DNA of 64,000 nt from Nematostella vectensis (lineage: Eukaryota > Cnidaria > Anthozoa > Actiniaria > Edwardsiidae), in contig NC_064036.1 of NCBI RefSeq assembly GCF_932526225.1, positions 4,465,501 through 4,529,500 on the forward strand, written 5' to 3'. The position numbers and the translations under genes were made by a program. Under the pieces are notes generated by a model. The model saw nothing but the letters and a program-made list of their open reading frames with translations, ran no database searches and was not told where the DNA came from. This document shows, piece after piece, positions 1 through 12,247 of the stretch. Positions within the stretch are counted from its first letter, which is position 1; every line of letters begins with the position of its first letter.

Positions 1-1600
1 ATTTCTTCCTTTTCCTTTTCCCTGTTGACTATTTTTATGCAATTGATGCTCTTTGCTATTTCCCCTCTACACCAAAAATAAATTAATGAACAGATTTAAT
101 TTTTAAATTAGAAATTTTCATTTAGTACTTTCACTTATATCTTCTTTTTAGGATTTCCTTTCCAAGTCTCTTTTCCATTACATTTATTTTAAAGGTTTAG
201 ATTTATTTCATTGGAATGGTTGGATCCAGGGTTTCTAAAAACACCAAAATATAATGCATTACTGGATGTATATTTATAGATATTAATTTCCATGGGGATG
301 GAAAATCACCACTTAAAATGGTACATTAAAACTTCTTTATTGCATCTTATCTAAAATTGTGTCTGACACTATATTCTATCTTTGAAATCCTGTTTCATCC
401 ATTACGTGTTCTTCGCAAGGACAAAGCTTGTCAGAATGTAGCTTTACAAAATGTACATTAATGGAACTTTTATTAAGGGGAAGGGTTTTTTAGGGCAAGA
501 TACTTAAACTTTATAACACTAGCAACAACCTTGTTCTTTTTCAATAATAGAATTCTGTTCACATAGCTTGGATAGCATAGACATGGCCTCTTTAGAGGCC
601 TGTGGTGGTGAAAGGGTTAAGATAATGGGAAAGGGGAAATGTCAAGAAATGCTCAATCAAATTATTTTCATAACTGTTATATTTTTTTCAACAAACCTTT
701 CAAGTTGAGTCAATTCACTTTTTTAGTCAATTGATATTCTTTGCTTCATCTCTACCCCAAACATAGACCAATGAAAGGGTTTGGTTTGAAATTAGAAGTT
801 AGCATTTTAGCACTGTCAGTGATGCCTTAGATGTTTTTTTTAGGATTTGCTTCCAAAGTCAATCTGTTTTTTCTTTATTGCATTCATGTTGGAGTAGGCC
901 ACCAACAACAAGGCCACTATATGGTAAAGAGTGGGTGCACCAATATGTAATGCATGGAAGGAGATATATTTTTTTATTTTAATTTCCATATATTTTTCTG
1001 AATATTCAGTCCAATAAAGGAGAGAATCGCCACTAAATCAATACATAAAAATTACAGTATGGCATCTAAACAGTCTAAATATATTATTTCAAATCTTTGG
1101 AATGCTGTTACATCCATGACCTATTCTGCACAAGGGCAAAGCTTGTCGAGTATTGTTTTGATTTAAAAAAATATTTATAATGGAACTTCTATGATAGGAC
1201 ATAAGAATTTACCATTAGACGCTTGACAACTTTGACTGCCATATTCACACCAGAAATTGTGTTTGTTAACTTTGATGTACTGCATTTAAATTATTGAATA
1301 AGGCCTGGATCCATTTGGTTGGTACAATAAATAAATCTCAGTAAAGAGCAGAATCCTAGATCCCACAAAAATACCTCAATCAGTCAACACAGAAGGTGTT
1401 CAATGCTGGCTCCGCTTTTAGGCAGTGCCTAAATCTATATATTATTGAGTATCCACTGAAGTGGTCGTTTCTCATGTGAACTTTTGGCTGACCAGAAACT
1501 ATAATACGTTTTATAATCATTACAAAAAAGGCAAGGAAGGTATAAAAGCATGCATATAATGTAAGACTTGCCAGCATTATAGTAATGCACTTTCAGTCCT
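1..1600. repeat. AT-rich intergenic DNA with an old direct duplication
   Basis: No gene is visible. Two blocks resemble each other: roughly 25-480 and 715-1200 share the order of a pyrimidine tract, a 'ttagaa' segment, a run ending in 'ttaggattt', and 'atggaactt' near the end. This indicates an ancient, diverged direct duplication or two copies of one dispersed repeat. The short minus-strand ORF at 1380-1577 has no recognisable feature and is treated as chance. Confidence 0.45.
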
Positions 1601-1603
1601 TGT

Positions 1604-1675
1604 TAATCTTCCCCACAAGAGCTTTTCTGAAAGATTTAATTAAATCTTTCAGAAAAGCTCTTGTGGGGAAGATTA
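1604..1675. repeat. 72-bp perfect palindrome without spacer
   Basis: The two arms are exact reverse complements with the centre between 1639 and 1640 (core gatttaattaaatc). Each arm is 36 bp and there is no loop. It lies about 260 bp upstream of the first surviving Helitron-like codons. It may be a MITE, a fold-back remnant or a cruciform-prone site. Perfect spacerless palindromes are normally unstable, so it is probably young. Confidence 0.9.
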
Positions 1676-1935
1676 TGCTGCCACTCAAACAGTCTGCTAT
1701 TTCCCTGTAATAACAACAGTCTGTTATTTCGCTATAATAGATAATTATTATAATGATAAGGAAAATATCCTGAAGTTTTCCTTTTTTCCGCCCTTACATC
1801 TGATTGGCTAATCCGCGCGTCTAAAAATAGCCTGATCCTAGAAAACGCCGTGACACTTATATAGTACCCAGCACTAAATTAATATTTGAGGAAATTCATA
1901 GCAAGTCTAAAGAGATTCAATACAGAGCAAAGATT

Positions 1936-4568
1936 GTGACAGAAAGAAATGACTGCCGTCTGAATAGCAACCAGCAGCTTCAGTTGCAAGGTTGGCGTGC
2001 AAATTGTGTTATTCAAGTTGTCATTGATTACTATGCTTGTGAAAAATATCTAACTAAGTATGCTGCTAAAGGTGAACCACGGTCACCACTGTTAAAAACT
2101 GCCGTCAATTCCATTGTTAATAGACAATGTATTGAGTAGTAGCAATCCTCATAGAGCAATTAAAAAAGTGATAATGAAAACACAAGGTGAAAGAGACTAT
2201 GCTGCACAAGAAGTAATGCACCATCTCTGTCTTTGAAAATGCATAGTTCCTCATTTATTATTAGACCTATCAGTTTGAATGGATCTCGCAGAGAAAAGAA
2301 CAAGCCATCTATAGAAGAAAACCATATTTGCTCAGAGAACTCACTGCTTGATGTTTATGCTAATTGTGACAATTATGACAACTCACAAGAAGTAACTAAC
2401 CTTAATTTTGTGCAATTTGCAACAAAGTATAAAATAGTAAACAACGAGCTTACTAAACAGTATGACAATATTATACCAAGAACTTACTCCTCTAACCCCA
2501 ATGGACCAAACTTTCCACTGTTCTGTAAATACCAGTTGATAAGATATAAGCCTTGGAACACTAGCCAGACAAATGCTTGGGACAGTGTAAAACCATCGGA
2601 TGAAAGTTTTATTTTAAAAAATGGCACGAATATTCTCAATACACCATATTCCCATGCAAATGTACCAGATTGGTTTGATAAGCTTCGAACTGTAATTAAA
2701 CACCAAAAAGATTGTGCAATGGATAATGAGTCTGATCACTTTTAATCTGGAAACATCTGCGAGGAATGGATGATCTTATCTGATCTTTGTACACCATTTG
2801 ACAATTCAACAAATACCCAGCCACAGCATGATTGGCTTCATGATAGAAGCAATTATACTGCACAACAAATTGGTGAAATGTCAACCTGGATAAAAAGTAA
2901 AAGGGAGCAAGTCATCTGTCAAACAACTTATGAACATGTTGATGTTAACAGTTTCAGTGAAATGCAAGCTATTGAATATGATATTATAAAGTCACATTCA
3001 GAGGATATTTCTGCAAATAAGAAATCTCTCAATTTCATTTTGCTTGGAGTAGCAGGAACAGGAAAAAGCTGTCTCATAAATGGCATTCGTGCTCTTTTAA
3101 GAAGTTCGTGTGTGGTTACAGCTACAACTGGCAAGGCTGCATTTCAAATAAAGGGTGTAACAATTCACTCTTTGTTAAAGCTACCTGTTGGACCTAGAGG
3201 CAATAAAGACCTCACCTGCGAATGCCTAAGTAGACTTCAAAATAACCTTAAAGAAGTAAGATACATTGTTATTGATGATTATTCAATGTTAGGCCAAGTT
3301 GCACTTGGTTGGGTAGACAGACGCTGCAAACAAGCGACAGGCCATCTTGATCAGCCATTTGGAGGCATTTCTATAATATTAACAGGTGATCTAGGTCAGC
3401 TGCCGCCTGTAGAGGACAAACCCCTTTATCATAATCAACCCAGTACTAGCACTGGAGAACAAGGTTACTTTGCATACAAAATATTTGATACTGTAATAAA
3501 GCTGACACAATAAAAGTGTTCAGGGTACTGATCCAAGTCAAATGCAATTTAAACAATTACTATTAAGACTGCGAAAAGGGGAATCCTCCATGGAAGACTG
3601 GAATGTATTGTTAACACGCCAACCATCAGCCGTATGTAATATAGAAGAGTTTGAATTAGGCTATTCTACGACAATGAAGATGTTAGAAAATATAATGAAA
3701 TACAACTCGAAACATTGCACCAGCTAATTGCCGTCATTGATGCATGCCATTCTTTTGCTTTAGCCTATAAGGTCAGCTCTGATGAAAAGTCGAGTTTAGA
3801 GCCATTTATTTCTCTATCAAAAGGTGCTAATGTCATGCTTATTGTGACGTTGATTGTAATACTACTCCCATTGATTGCGTGATTAATTGTGTGATTAAGC
3901 TGAGACAATCATATTGTAATAGGACCCGCAGTTCGGGGGTGTAGGAGCTCACAGATTAAAACAGTAAAAGGAGCTCAGAAATAGCCTAAACCTTTAGTTC
4001 TCTTTCTTGCCTTGTAAAGTCTCCTACGACAACGTTACACTTACCATGAATTTGTGGCCTATTGTTGCTCTTTGTAATGGGGCCACAGGAACTGTTGTTG
4101 ATATTATCAACAACAACAGGCCATCAGCCACACCTAATTTACCCATTGCAGTCATAGTGCAATTTGATCACTATGAGGGATCATCAATTAACAATACAAC
4201 TCCATCATGTGTTCCTATATGCCCTATAATTGTATCCGCTCACTTAGCAGATGGTCTCCATGAAAGGCAGCAATTACCTCTTAAATTGGCCTGGCCATTA
4301 ACTATTCACAATCTCAAGGACTCACATTACCAAAAGCTTGGGGAGATATAGGTAAATGCGAGAAAACCCCTGGTATTTCTTATGTTGCTCTGAGCAGAGT
4401 CAAAGCATTATCATCATGTGTCATAGAACAAATGACATACCAACGTTTAACTGCACAAAAAACATCACCAACGTTACAATACCGCATAGAAAAAGAGGCA
4501 AGACTGAATCTATTAGCACAAAACACCCACACTGCATATTATAATCAAGTAGCTAAGAAAAATAGGTA
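1936..4568 (+). pseudogene. Helitron Rep/PIF1-type helicase relic
   Basis: This is a decayed Helitron RepHel gene, the rolling-circle transposase-helicase. Successive ORF pieces at 1936-2139, 2233-2745, 2770-3513, 3542-3727, 4007-4351 and about 4353-4568 read in helicase order. The first carries a KYAAKGEPRS segment that I associate with the region between the Rep and helicase domains in cnidarian copies. The 2770-3513 piece has a Walker A (GVAGTGKS), the PIF1-like TATTGKAA segment, a Walker B-like IVIDDYSM and a LTGDLGQLPPV motif. The last piece has the C-terminal helicase motif with YVALSRVK. Frameshifts and stops separate the pieces and the catalytic HUH/Tyr Rep domain is not visible, so it cannot be functional. 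The element ends (TC...CTRR with hairpin) were not identified. Confidence 0.8.
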
Positions 4569-5207
4569 GTACTACTGAATCATAACTGTGATTTACTAGG
4601 AGGCATACAATTAGCTATCTTTGCTTTTGTATGGAAAAATAGTTGTACTCCGAACACACTGTTATCTATGGGTTTTTTTACTCAAGTTTCCTCCTAATTC
4701 CCTCTCATTGTTATTAACCAAATTCTTTGCTCAACAAGTCATATTTTTTCTTTCTTTTCACTCAGGTTTGACATAGACACAATGACACAGAAGTGTGTGG
4801 ATATATCCACAATATTTCTCCGATAAAGAAAAGCACTAAGACCTCATATTTTGACCTCCAACTGCAAACCAAATCAGAGCTTCTGAGGGCCGTTTGTTTT
4901 GCACCCAAGCGCCGAGGTGAATTTGAAAGTAAGAGCAAAGCTGTTAGTAAAGTTAAAGAGGTTTGAATCGATTTATAAAGGGAAGAAAGGGTACTTTGGA
5001 AGAACAAGCGGAATTCGATGGTGTAACGTAGTGCGTTTTTAAATGGTATTCCAAAAAAATAAATAAAAATGCCCGTTTTACTTACTAAAAATAATGAAGT
5101 GCCAGATTATTCCCGTTACTTAGCCATTTTCTAAAAAGTGTAAAAGTGCTGATTTTGATTTTTAGTTGTTCTTTCAAAGAGAGACTTTTGTAGGGTAACG
5201 CAGGGTA

Positions 5208-5279
5208 AAGGCCCTGTCACACGATTTTTTTGCGAGACAGGTCGCAAGAAAAAAAAAAACGTACGTGTTACAGGGCCTT
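5208..5279. mobile_element. tiny MITE with about 16-bp inverted ends
   Basis: The ends read aaggccctgtcacacg on the left and the complement of aaggccctgtaacacg on the right, enclosing about 40 bp that is A-rich. It has no coding capacity. The target duplication is unclear because the flanks are short (ta / ta or taa). Confidence 0.55.
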
Positions 5280-6202
5280 AACGGAGGTTATTTTTTAAAC
5301 AATCTGTTGCGGTTACATCTTCGAATTCACGCTTAGCAGAAATATCTATTGTATTGTGTTCATATCAATCAGTTGTAAAACCTGCAAAGTTCACCATCCA
5401 CTGAGAATTTTTGATCTTGGAAAAAATGCGGTGACGGAGGTTACGCTCTTATCTCTACGCTCCAATTTGGTATTATTTAAATTGATTTAATAAAGTAAGG
5501 GCCGTGGGCTTTAGTTTGGGCTTGCTATTATCATTCATCATCCAAACTTCCTGCTTGAAAAATATATGTTAATTGAGGTAACGGAGGTTATAAAGAAATT
5601 TTGGACATTGCATCAAAAATGGGGGAAAATTAGGCACGGTAATAGCTTATCATTTTTTCTATAGGGAAAGAACGTTGTTCCCTGTGGTCATTTTATTTGA
5701 AAGTGATGTCACTTTGATTTGCCCCTGTAAACCTCCTTACTGCCAAGACTATTTATTGAAAGTTCGGCTATGACATGGGAAAATGGGCAAAACAGCAGGG
5801 CAGCTTTCAAGTGCAGCAAAATAGAGAATATTTACTCAATAAAGTTGTATACCGTTTGAAAGGTCTAGCTTGTACCTTGGAAAAACATCAATATGTGATC
5901 TTGTAGGATATTATTCTGTCCACTTTAACAAAAAGACAGGTTTTTATCGTAATGTGTACATTTAGGGTAGAATGGGTGTTTGAAACTCAATAGCGCATAG
6001 ACTAATCTATCAGCCGTTTATTTGACTGTATCCTTTGTCTGGTTTGGAGAGGTAAAAAAGTTTTTATTATCTTTTGAATATAATTGTTTCTCTGCAATAT
6101 TGAGTGCTTTTAAAAAAGAGAATACCTTCAAGTGAATATGTTTCGCTACTGAAATGGTATCTAACTTATTGGGCCAGCGGGTTGTAGCCAGGATATTGAG
6201 TA

Positions 6203-6399
6203 GTAACAGAATATTATTTAATCAACAAAATCTTGAACCTCCTCGTTTCTTTAGAGACCGTTGCAGTAACTGAAAAGAATTTTTTTAATTACGCCTCCTC
6301 TTGTTTTTTATTTTTCAAATAAAAATGTAGAAAGAAGACCACCGGACAGCCTCTATCTACTGGTGTGCGCCTGACCTTGTGGTCTGCGTCGACAGTTGT
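6203..6399. repeat. dispersed repeat, copy 1 (direct pair with 7988-8191)
   Basis: The two copies share the order 'taacagaatatta ... caaaatcttgaacct ... gcctcctctt ... ccaccggacagcctctatct ... gtctgcgtcgacagtt'. They differ by scattered substitutions and small indels. The copies lie 1.8 kb apart in the same orientation. Confidence 0.8.
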
Positions 6400-7108
6400 T
6401 ATGTTGCTTGTTTCCAGTCCCAGAACTCTGTCACTCTAACAGAACGATTTAGAGAAAGTCTAGTATCAATTTTACTATAGAAAATTCATTGTCTGAACCT
6501 GAAAGGGGAGGTTTAATATTATATCAATACTGTAAGATGAATATTGGTTCGAAGGGAATAAAGAGTACATATTTCTGTTTTAAGTATAGTCTTGGACCAG
6601 TTTGCAGCGCAGCCTCGTTTATTTTAATTTAGCTATTGAACGCTCCTTTGGGGTTATAAAAGTTGCTTACAATCTGTGGCTTGTTATTCGAGTTTGACGT
6701 GAAGACTGAGCGTTTTGCAGTATTTTAGACTTTATCGGGATTTTAAGCACAATGCGCTTATTTTCTGTACGTTAGGTAGAAGTATAACCATCAAGAAGGA
6801 TTACAATTTTCACGACGTAAAAATAACTATATGTACTTTAGGCTAGTTATGAATTGTTAAAGGCAGCCTTTAGTATATTTTTTCTCTGTGAAAATTGAGA
6901 TTTTCAGCGCAATTGAAAGGATCGACTTGATTAAAATACAAATAACTATTATTGTATGGTTCCACTAATGGAACTCATTAGAAACGTACACAGCCAGGCA
7001 TAGGTATGTTTTATCTACTTTGTCTAGGTTTTAAGCAAAATGCGCTTATTTCCTGGTCGGGGTCAAGAGGTTTAAGCACGTTTTGCTCAAGTTACAGTAT
7101 TTTAAGTT

Positions 7109-7188
7109 CCCTGCTAGCAGAGGCCTCTTTTCTCTGTACTTCGCTTGGCTGGCGTTCGCGTGGAAAAGATACCTCTGCCATGGGTCGC
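7109..7188. repeat. inverted-repeat pair with 7828-7906
   Basis: The arm starts ccctgctagcagaggcctct, continues through gctggcgttcgc and ends in cctctgccatgggtcg. The complement with a few mismatches occurs at 7828-7906. The arms are about 640 bp apart. A hairpin-forming or MITE-derived pair is likely. The short 12-bp core ctgctagcaggg recurs near 45100. Confidence 0.7.
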
Positions 7189-7987
7189 AAGTTCGTTTGA
7201 TCAAACCGCCGTCCACGATCGTGGACGGGAGATCCAGAGCGCATGCTCCGTTCATTAATTACTGGCCACTATTTGATCCCACAATGACTAGCGCATGCGT
7301 GAAGCGTATATCCGCTGTGGGATAATAAGCCCGTATTCTAAACGGCGTCCTTCGTAGAAATATCACGCGACGAATTATAAAAGAAGCCATTCAATGCCTT
7401 GTCTTCTTTCAGAATTGTCTCTCGTTTGACTAACGAGTCAATCTACCGTTTACAGCTTTTGTATATTCTTCTAGAATTAGCTGATCTAAGTTTACCAAAA
7501 AGTTTTGTAACATTTTCTTCGAGTCCAACTGTGCGATATTTACATTGAAGAAAATCGCCTGCCCAGATGTCTTGGAATTTATTTCACAATTAAGACAAAA
7601 CTCGTCTTTGCTGTGTTTGCTGTTCGATTTTTTTAGTGACGTTTTAGGTTATTGAAATTGAACAGTTGTTTGTTTTTTTGTTTTTTTTAAGAGGAGAACT
7701 AAACGGAGTTTGATTCATAACTTGCGACAAAAGTTAGCATATTGACGGCTTTCGCGCGATGGTACGGGTTTTGGCACGTCATGCGGTCGCTTAGAAACGC
7801 TCACGCATGCGCAACGAAAACAGTTTCGACCCATAGCAGAGGTCTCTTTTCCTTGCGAACGCCAGCCCAGCGAATTACAAAGAAAAGAGGCCTCTGCTAG
7901 CAGGGAATATTTTAAGCATAATGCGCTTAAAGTCTCATGTTTCAAGCAAAATTTGCTAACTCCGAATTAACATTGACTCGTGTCAAG

Positions 7988-8191
7988 TAACAGAATATTA
8001 TTGAATCAACAAAATCTTGAACCTTCTCGTTTCTCTAGAGACCATTGCGGTAACTGACAAGAATTTTTTAATTAAGCCTCCTCTTATTTTGTATTTTTCA
8101 AATCCGTCGAAATAAAAATGAAGAAAGAAAACCACCGGACAGCCTCTATCTGCTGGTGTGCGTCGGACCTTGTGGTCTGCGTCGACAGTTG
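7988..8191. repeat. dispersed repeat, copy 2
   Basis: Second member of the direct pair described at 6203-6399. Confidence 0.8.
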
Positions 8192-8675
8192 ATCATGAAA
8201 TAAAATCTTTAAAAGAAAAAGTAGACAACAACGTAATTTGTTTATTTTTTTTTTATAAAAACAAAAATGATTTCCAAAACAGCAAATATCAAAACCAAAT
8301 CGGTTGAAATTGAAACCAAATCCGTTAAAATAAAATCCAAATCGGATAAAATGAAAACTCCTGGGCCAAATAACAATATTTGAAATAACATCTGAACTCT
8401 CTAAAGCAACAGACAACAACAGACACATACACTTTTTTTATAAGAAAGTCTAATTTTCAGTTGAGGCTGGGCCGTTCCTATTTTTGGGACATGTTAAGGC
8501 TGAATATGTTCTTAACAAAGCTCTTAAATTTTATTGTATATTATTAGGAAGTGAATTAAACTTATGATTAACAGCAATTATAAGGTTGTTACTTATAACC
8601 ACAATTTGATTCTGCATTTTAGAACACATCAGGATTAAAAAAGAATTTTTTTAAATTTGGTGAAATCTCAGGCTG

Positions 8676-8954
8676 TACGTTCTTATAAAAAAGTTCTTAT
8701 AAAACAAAAATAGTGCATAAGCAGATAAGACAATAACATTTTTTATAGGACCTGCCTTCTAGAACAGTCCTTATAGTACATGGTGTATTTTGTATTACTA
8801 TTTTGTCTTCTCAGAAAGTACGTTTTTATAAAAAAAGTTCTTATAAAACAAAAAGAGTGTATAAGCAGATAAGGCAATAACATTTTTTATAGGACCTGCC
8901 TTCTAGAACAGTCCTTATAGTACATGGTGTATTTTGTGTTACTGTTTTGTCTTC
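8676..8954. repeat. two-copy tandem repeat, about 137-bp unit
   Basis: Two adjacent units carry the same sequence: 'aaaagttcttataaaacaaa', 'ataagcagataag', 'tagaacagtccttatagtac', 'atggtgtattttg'. The first unit is about 8676-8811 and the second about 8816-8954. They differ at only a few positions, so the duplication is fairly recent. Confidence 0.8.
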
Positions 8955-10207
8955 GAAACAAACTTCTCTTGTGTAACTCATCTGCCTATCCATTCAATGC
9001 ACCAATAGAGTTGAGTACTATAGCACTTCATCATGGTAAAATAACGTAACGCAAGAAAACCAAGAAAATATTTAGCAAGTAGTGTTTTTGTGTGGGAACA
9101 CACAAAAACAATAGAACAAATATTTTAAGGGGTAAATATTCTAAAACGAGGTTGATAATAAGATACGAGGTCTGGGGCGACTCCTCTGGAAATTATTTGG
9201 CTCACCTGTAATTGGGAAAATATTTCTTTCTCCAGAGAAATAAACAGTGTAAGATAGATACATCGCGTAGATTAATGCAGCGTAAAAGAACAATCGTCTG
9301 AAAAGATGCGGGTCCATATTATTTCTGGGAATTTCTTTTTTGTTTTATAAACACAATCATTCTTGTTAAATCGCCTGCTTTTCTACTCAACCACGTTCAC
9401 AAGTGCAGAAGCCAGTTCGTAAGCCCTAACAGGATTGGCTAGGTTATCTCATTGTTCTATTGTATTCTCGTTCTTCTGATCACTACATGACCCCACCAAG
9501 TTAATCGATCCATGACACTTGTGATATACGGGCATTTTATCCCTAGACAGGTAACCCTAACATAAATATTCATACTCTGTTGCTATTAGGGTAGTAATTT
9601 CATTACTACATATGATAGTCATTTATTTATTTTCACTCCTTTTATCTCCGTTAAGATTACGGGGTGCCTTGAAGTGAAAATTCTATCGATAAAAATATTT
9701 TTGCATCTTTAAATTCCCCACTACATTACCTTTATTATAGCAAGGAAAAATGTTTGGATTTTTATTATCTTCTCGATATAATAAGAAAAAACGAATTTGT
9801 CTTGAAGACTTTGTGTAAGCATCAAGGTGTTTTAATCCTTTAATCTTTTTATCACTTACTGGAACCCTGTGTTCCCTACATCCGGACTTTGATTACATTT
9901 GCATATGAACAAAGAAAAATATCCCAAAAGCCGAACACAGTTTGGTAGGTGTGTATGTGGTGATTGACATAAGCCATAAAACGTTAAGATCTACCCGATA
10001 GTTTAGACACATTTACTCTCCTGCGCAGCCGTCCTTAGTGTCAGTCGCTGCCCAAGAGACTAAGACACATTAGGGATTTTTTAGGGATGTGATTGGCTGA
10101 AAACAAGCGCGTGATTAAAACCCGTTAAAAATAAAGCATTTAATAAAACCTAGAAACAAAAAGGATTATCGTATTCCCCATTTATTAAGCTTTCCAATGA
10201 CATAACA

Positions 10208-10557
10208 CACAGGGAGCTCACCTACACGGTCTGGGTAGTTTTAGTTTTTTTTCGGAGCCTTCCTACGGTTTAAATAAAGTTCCGAACCGCGTTGCGTTGT
10301 TGTTTTACTGCGTATGAGCCGCTTGTCTGCCCGACGCTGTCTGGCGCTTGTCTCATTGGTTACCTTAAGGTATGTCGTGACAAGGAAGCCATTTCGCAGT
10401 CGAGACGACAGCCGCTAGACCCAGACAGCGCCAGGCAAACAAGCGGCACATCCACAGTAAAACAATAACGCAAAGCGGTTCGGAATTTTATTTAAACCGT
10501 AGGAAGGCTCCGAAAAAAAACTAAAACTACTCAGACCGTGGAGGTGAGCTCCCTGTG
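10208..10557. mobile_element. fold-back MITE, full copy, 7-bp target duplication
   Basis: The element starts cacagggagctcacct and ends with the complement aggtgagctccctgtg. It is flanked on both sides by cataaca (10201-10207 and 10558-10564). The two halves are imperfect inverted copies of one another over nearly the whole length, including a poly-A/T tract and 'cgtaggaaggctccg'. It has no coding capacity. Half-length relatives are at 24291-24480 and 49137-49336. A 7-bp duplication with CA ends could suit a P-element or hAT-like donor, but the superfamily is not settled. Confidence 0.85.
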
Positions 10558-10564
10558 CATAACA

Positions 10565-11555
10565 TATGAACATATTCGATTAAATCTGACGCGCGTATCA
10601 ACATGTTTCCTCGACACTTTGGGTCGGCACCCGGTAACCTTAAGTAGCCATCAAATGAAGCCCAAATTTGTTCAGTTCAGATTTTCAGAATTATTTTTTT
10701 TTTCCACTTATTGCATGGCTGGGAGTGTGTCGGCGGCGAGGTATAAGTTCAAAGAGAAAGTGATCTGTCACTTATCACAACATTGGCCGTTAATCATAAA
10801 CTCTTACGCACCCGCGCCCTAACGGGACAAACTCGTACCCAGTCGTTTTCTGCTGTTGCGTGGACATCCACAGGAATCCTGAAGCGAGGACGGAAAAACA
10901 AATAACGACTGGCAGATTACAGATCCAAGATGGCGGACTAAATCGGCGAGCAAAAATGTTACGAAGATTTTATCAAGTGGTTTTGATAGGTGCGGGGTAG
11001 GGCGGGGAGATGCATTTGCTTTGAGGTTACCAAGCCGACCGAACTGTCAGTTGAGTGCACGACTGGTCGGTTCAAGCATCGTGACATAGCGCTCAAGTCA
11101 GCGAAGTGGAAGTTCATTGATTTAGAGCATTTTCTCGATATTTAAGGGCCGAATTCTCGGAGACCTGGGGCTTCAAAGAATGCTCTAGGGTGCAATCTTC
11201 TCTATATTACTCACTCGTCTTGTGTATGGGTGGTGAAAGGTGAACCAGTGAGTAAAATAGTCCCATAGTAATCAGGAGAGATCCCAAGAGACAAGAATAA
11301 AGTGAGTCCACCATGAAATCTGTTTTCTTTAATTTTCTTTTTTTTTTTATAAAAATCCTCTTGCGTACTAGAATGTAGAATACAAACCGAGTGCTTGGGT
11401 TACCTGTGGTTTCTGAGCATGAAAGATATGCACGTGCGCGACTGAGCAAAGGAAAACAAAGGGCTAAAGGAGGCAATATGTTATGCGTAGGTCACAGCTG
11501 CTGTGCATAATGATGTGCATGATTACACTACTATTGCAACACGCTAATTCCCAAG
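10565..11555. other. spacer without recognisable gene
   Basis: Nothing is recognised. The ORFs at 10538-10822 and 11207-11476 have no domain and are probably chance. Composition is mixed, with a YY1-like string 'aagatggcgg' near 10927. Confidence 0.4.
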
Positions 11556-11559
11556 AGAA

Positions 11560-11905
11560 GGGGGGGACCAGGGGGTTTCAGAGAAACTAGTGGGAGGCGC
11601 GGATCGCCCCTCCGGGCCTCCCAGCCCCGTCTCCATATATCAGGCGTATAATGTTTCACGTACATGAATAATCGGCAAAAGCTAATGTAGGCCAAATCGA
11701 TTTCACGTACATAAGCTTTTGGCAATTGCTAATGTAGGCCAAATCGATTTCACGTACATAAGCTTTTGGCAATTGTAGGCGCGTTTCGCGTGCATGAATA
11801 ATTATTAGGGCTGCCAGCCGGTGGGCGTTTCGCGTGCATGAATAATTAATTAGGGCTGCCAGCCGGTGGGCCTTTCGCGTGCATGAATAATTAATTAGGG
11901 CCAAG
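11560..11905. repeat. left terminal inverted repeat with internal iterons
   Basis: This is the outer end of the element. After the G7 start it holds 'gggaggcgcggatcgcccc', then two nearly identical units of about 48 bp built on 'aggccaaatcgatttcacgt' plus 'acataagcttttggcaattg'. These are followed by three units of about 40 bp built on 'tttcgcgtgcatgaataat'. The first gene begins at the inner edge. Confidence 0.9.
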
Positions 11906-11908
11906 GAC

Positions 11909-12247
11909 TTGCAATTAGACATCCGTCTGTCCTGTGGTATACCGAGCGTTCGAAGGATGAGGTACGGAAGGGATTATTGCGGGTGGCTAAAGTTCGGCCA
12001 CGAAAACACATGCGGCCGAAGGTGCATGGACCCCTACTGCAAGGTGCACCTCCAAAGACTCCGTAAGGACATCCCCCTCCCCGTGCCGTGCAGGATCTGC
12101 GGCGTAGGGACTCGGTCGGAGACGCGGTTGTGCCGCCCCTGCGGAACGAATCGTGTAGGGCAGAGGATGCGTGGCGTCGAGAGGCGCGCTCGGAAATGGT
12201 TCGCACTCGTCCTGTCTGACATCGCAGCCCGCGGCGCGGGCAATTGA
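11909..12247 (+). CDS. small zinc-ribbon-like protein of the Polinton-like element
   Basis: A 112-codon ORF. Two cysteine clusters are visible: C35-x3-C39-x4-C44-x2-H47 (around TCGRRCMDPYCKVH) and paired CxxC at 61/64 and 75/78 (PCRICG, LCRPCG). The C-terminal part is basic. It therefore looks like a nucleic-acid-binding zinc protein, but it is not a family I can name. No ATG precedes the conserved-looking N-terminus. The frame opens after a stop at 11888, so the start may be a mutated ATG (TTG at 11909), or the first Met at 11957. Its last codons form the first unit of the 62-bp repeat that fills the gap to the polymerase gene. It is the first gene of the left arm and lies just inside the terminal repeat. 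A role in replication or early transcription is a guess. Confidence 0.6.
   Translation: MQLDIRLSCGIPSVRRMRYGRDYCGWLKFGHENTCGRRCMDPYCKVHLQRLRKDIPLPVPCRICGVGTRSETRLCRPCGTNRVGQRMRGVERRARKWFALVLSDIAARGAGN

Larger units (their letters stand above)
4570..10200. other. long gene-free, repeat-bearing stretch
   Basis: No ORF here looks like a gene. The stretch is AT-rich and contains a small MITE (5208-5279), a direct-repeat pair (6203-6399 and 7988-8191), an inverted-repeat pair (7109-7188 and 7828-7906) and a two-copy tandem repeat (about 8676-8954), each listed separately. The short ORFs at 7006-7325, 7715-7945 and 8084-8428 coincide with these repeats or are low-complexity. A segment at about 8432-8520 (ttataagaa, 'agttgaggctg') is repeated in diverged form at about 35513-35600. 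Confidence 0.6.
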
